From: Flavobacterium frigoris PS1
GTDB taxonomy: Bacteria; Bacteroidota; Bacteroidia; Flavobacteriales; Flavobacteriaceae
Assembly (NCBI RefSeq): GCF_000252125.1
Contig: NZ_AHKF01000004.1
Location: 62,001-126,000 of the forward strand
DNA: 64,000 bases
Direction of reading: 5' to 3'
Shown here piece by piece: positions 63,535 through 64,000 of the stretch; within the stretch, counting starts at the first letter, position 1; each line of letters opens with the position of its first letter. The notes beneath the pieces were generated by a model, which ran no database searches, had not been told where the DNA came from, and worked only from the letters and a program-made list of their open reading frames with translations. The translations under genes and the position numbers were made by a program.

Positions 63535-64000
63535 ATGAAAATTATCCTTTCTTTTTTCGTGATGTTTATTTGCCTTTTTTCAGGATATTCACAAAACGAC
63601 TACCCAGAACCAGCAAAAACACCTACACGATTATTTTACATTCAACATAGTGATAACCATAATACTTACGTCTATGATGCAAATATAAAAGCAGGAATTA
63701 TTGATTCGTCTCAACCTATTAACTCATACCGAATAGTTTATACTCAAAATGGTATAAAAAAACCCTTGTCAAGGATACAAAAAAAATTCGCCTACGGAAT
63801 GATTATATTAGATTCAAAACCTAACTTATTCAAATTAAGACTTGCTTCCAAGAAAAAAATATTTTTTTATCTCAATTATGATCAAAGTGAAGGAGCTAGA
63901 ATTTATGTTACCGTAAATAAGCATAAGATGTATCTAGACAAGATGTCAATACAACTTAAAAATGGAATTTTCGGCATCAATTTAGGATTCGAATATGTTC
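63535..64000 (+). CDS. DUF4833 protein, N-terminal part (cut by window end)
   Basis: An open frame starts at ATG 63535 and runs off the right edge (155 codons visible). A signal peptide (KIILSFFVMFICLFSGYSQ) is followed by YPEPAKTPTRLFYIQHSDNHNTYVYDANIKAG, then GIKKPLSRIQKKFAYGMII, which I recognise as DUF4833. The protein is secreted or periplasmic; function unknown. The start follows the inverted repeat by 20 bases, and no -7 box is visible nearby. Confidence 0.8.
   Translation, partial: MKIILSFFVMFICLFSGYSQNDYPEPAKTPTRLFYIQHSDNHNTYVYDANIKAGIIDSSQPINSYRIVYTQNGIKKPLSRIQKKFAYGMIILDSKPNLFKLRLASKKKIFFYLNYDQSEGARIYVTVNKHKMYLDKMSIQLKNGIFGINLGFEYV

Noticed and set aside
1..64000. CRISPR arrays, insertion sequences and intact prophage.
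   Set aside because: No regularly spaced repeats, transposase-like frames or phage structural genes were seen.

Overview
The window looks like a chromosomal segment of a Flavobacterium-type bacterium (Bacteroidota, Flavobacteriia). DNA is AT-rich. Many genes have the Bacteroidota promoter form TTG-N19-TAnnTTTG, and ribosome binding sites are not evident. Several families are typical of this group: DUF4290, DUF4199, DUF2805, DUF493, zinc-free L31, a large TonB receptor, a zapA-6S RNA-rny block and a GlmU-like nucleotidyltransferase. Nearly everything is single-copy chromosomal content; there is no intact prophage, insertion sequence or CRISPR array.

Layout. (1) 1-11.5 kb is a light and photoprotection island. 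On the + strand lie a TetR regulator (cut by the window edge), an ABC1/UbiB kinase, a DUF2805 protein, an SDR lacking the catalytic Tyr, folE, and an SDR-DUF2867 protein. On the - strand lie a MerR regulator with CarH/LitR-type adenosylcobalamin-binding motifs, then crtI-crtB-crtZ, a terminator, and an SRPBCC protein with a class I photolyase. A Kir channel follows. (2) 11.5-18.9 kb holds a decayed P-type ATPase tail and a run of small stress and detoxification enzymes: phosphoribosyltransferase, hydrolases, nitroreductase, DUF808, GNAT, SRPBCC, and alcohol dehydrogenase. (3) 19-31.3 kb holds carB, rpmH, a TPR membrane protein, a TSUP exporter, a lytic transglycosylase, an ABC-F protein, an AGCS symporter, a GlmU-like protein and rpmE2. 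A 0.76-kb gene-free gap here contains a relic and a promoter-driven RNA that can form a pseudoknot. (4) 31.5-43.3 kb holds an envelope and glycan block: GT2, phosphohexomutase, MsbA-like ABC exporter, a Ca-binding lipoprotein, a TonB receptor, an M23 peptidase, a coiled-coil protein and zapA. (5) 43.3-57.1 kb is housekeeping: 6S RNA, rny, xerD, aroQ, CDF, murA (Cys to Asp), recQ, fmt, HU, yqgE, a class IV aminotransferase and tRNA-Met. (6) 57.1-64 kb is accessory. A dinB stub precedes an exonuclease/GIY-YIG fusion, a diverged paralogue of that fusion lies on the other strand, a 1.6-kb decayed zone follows, and then a two-PRC-barrel protein, a small basic protein and the start of a DUF4833 gene.

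How the genes fit together. In the first island, light would release the B12-bound MerR repressor. That would turn on carotenoid synthesis and, plausibly, photolyase with its pterin-related partner folE. The last accessory block reads as a damaged SOS/DNA-repair module beside a tRNA gene. The most original signals are the pseudoknotted RNA near 25.4 kb, the conserved hairpin element at 33.0 kb, the B12 light-sensor island and the twin exonuclease/GIY-YIG fusions. All functional statements come from reading motifs by eye; no database search was run.
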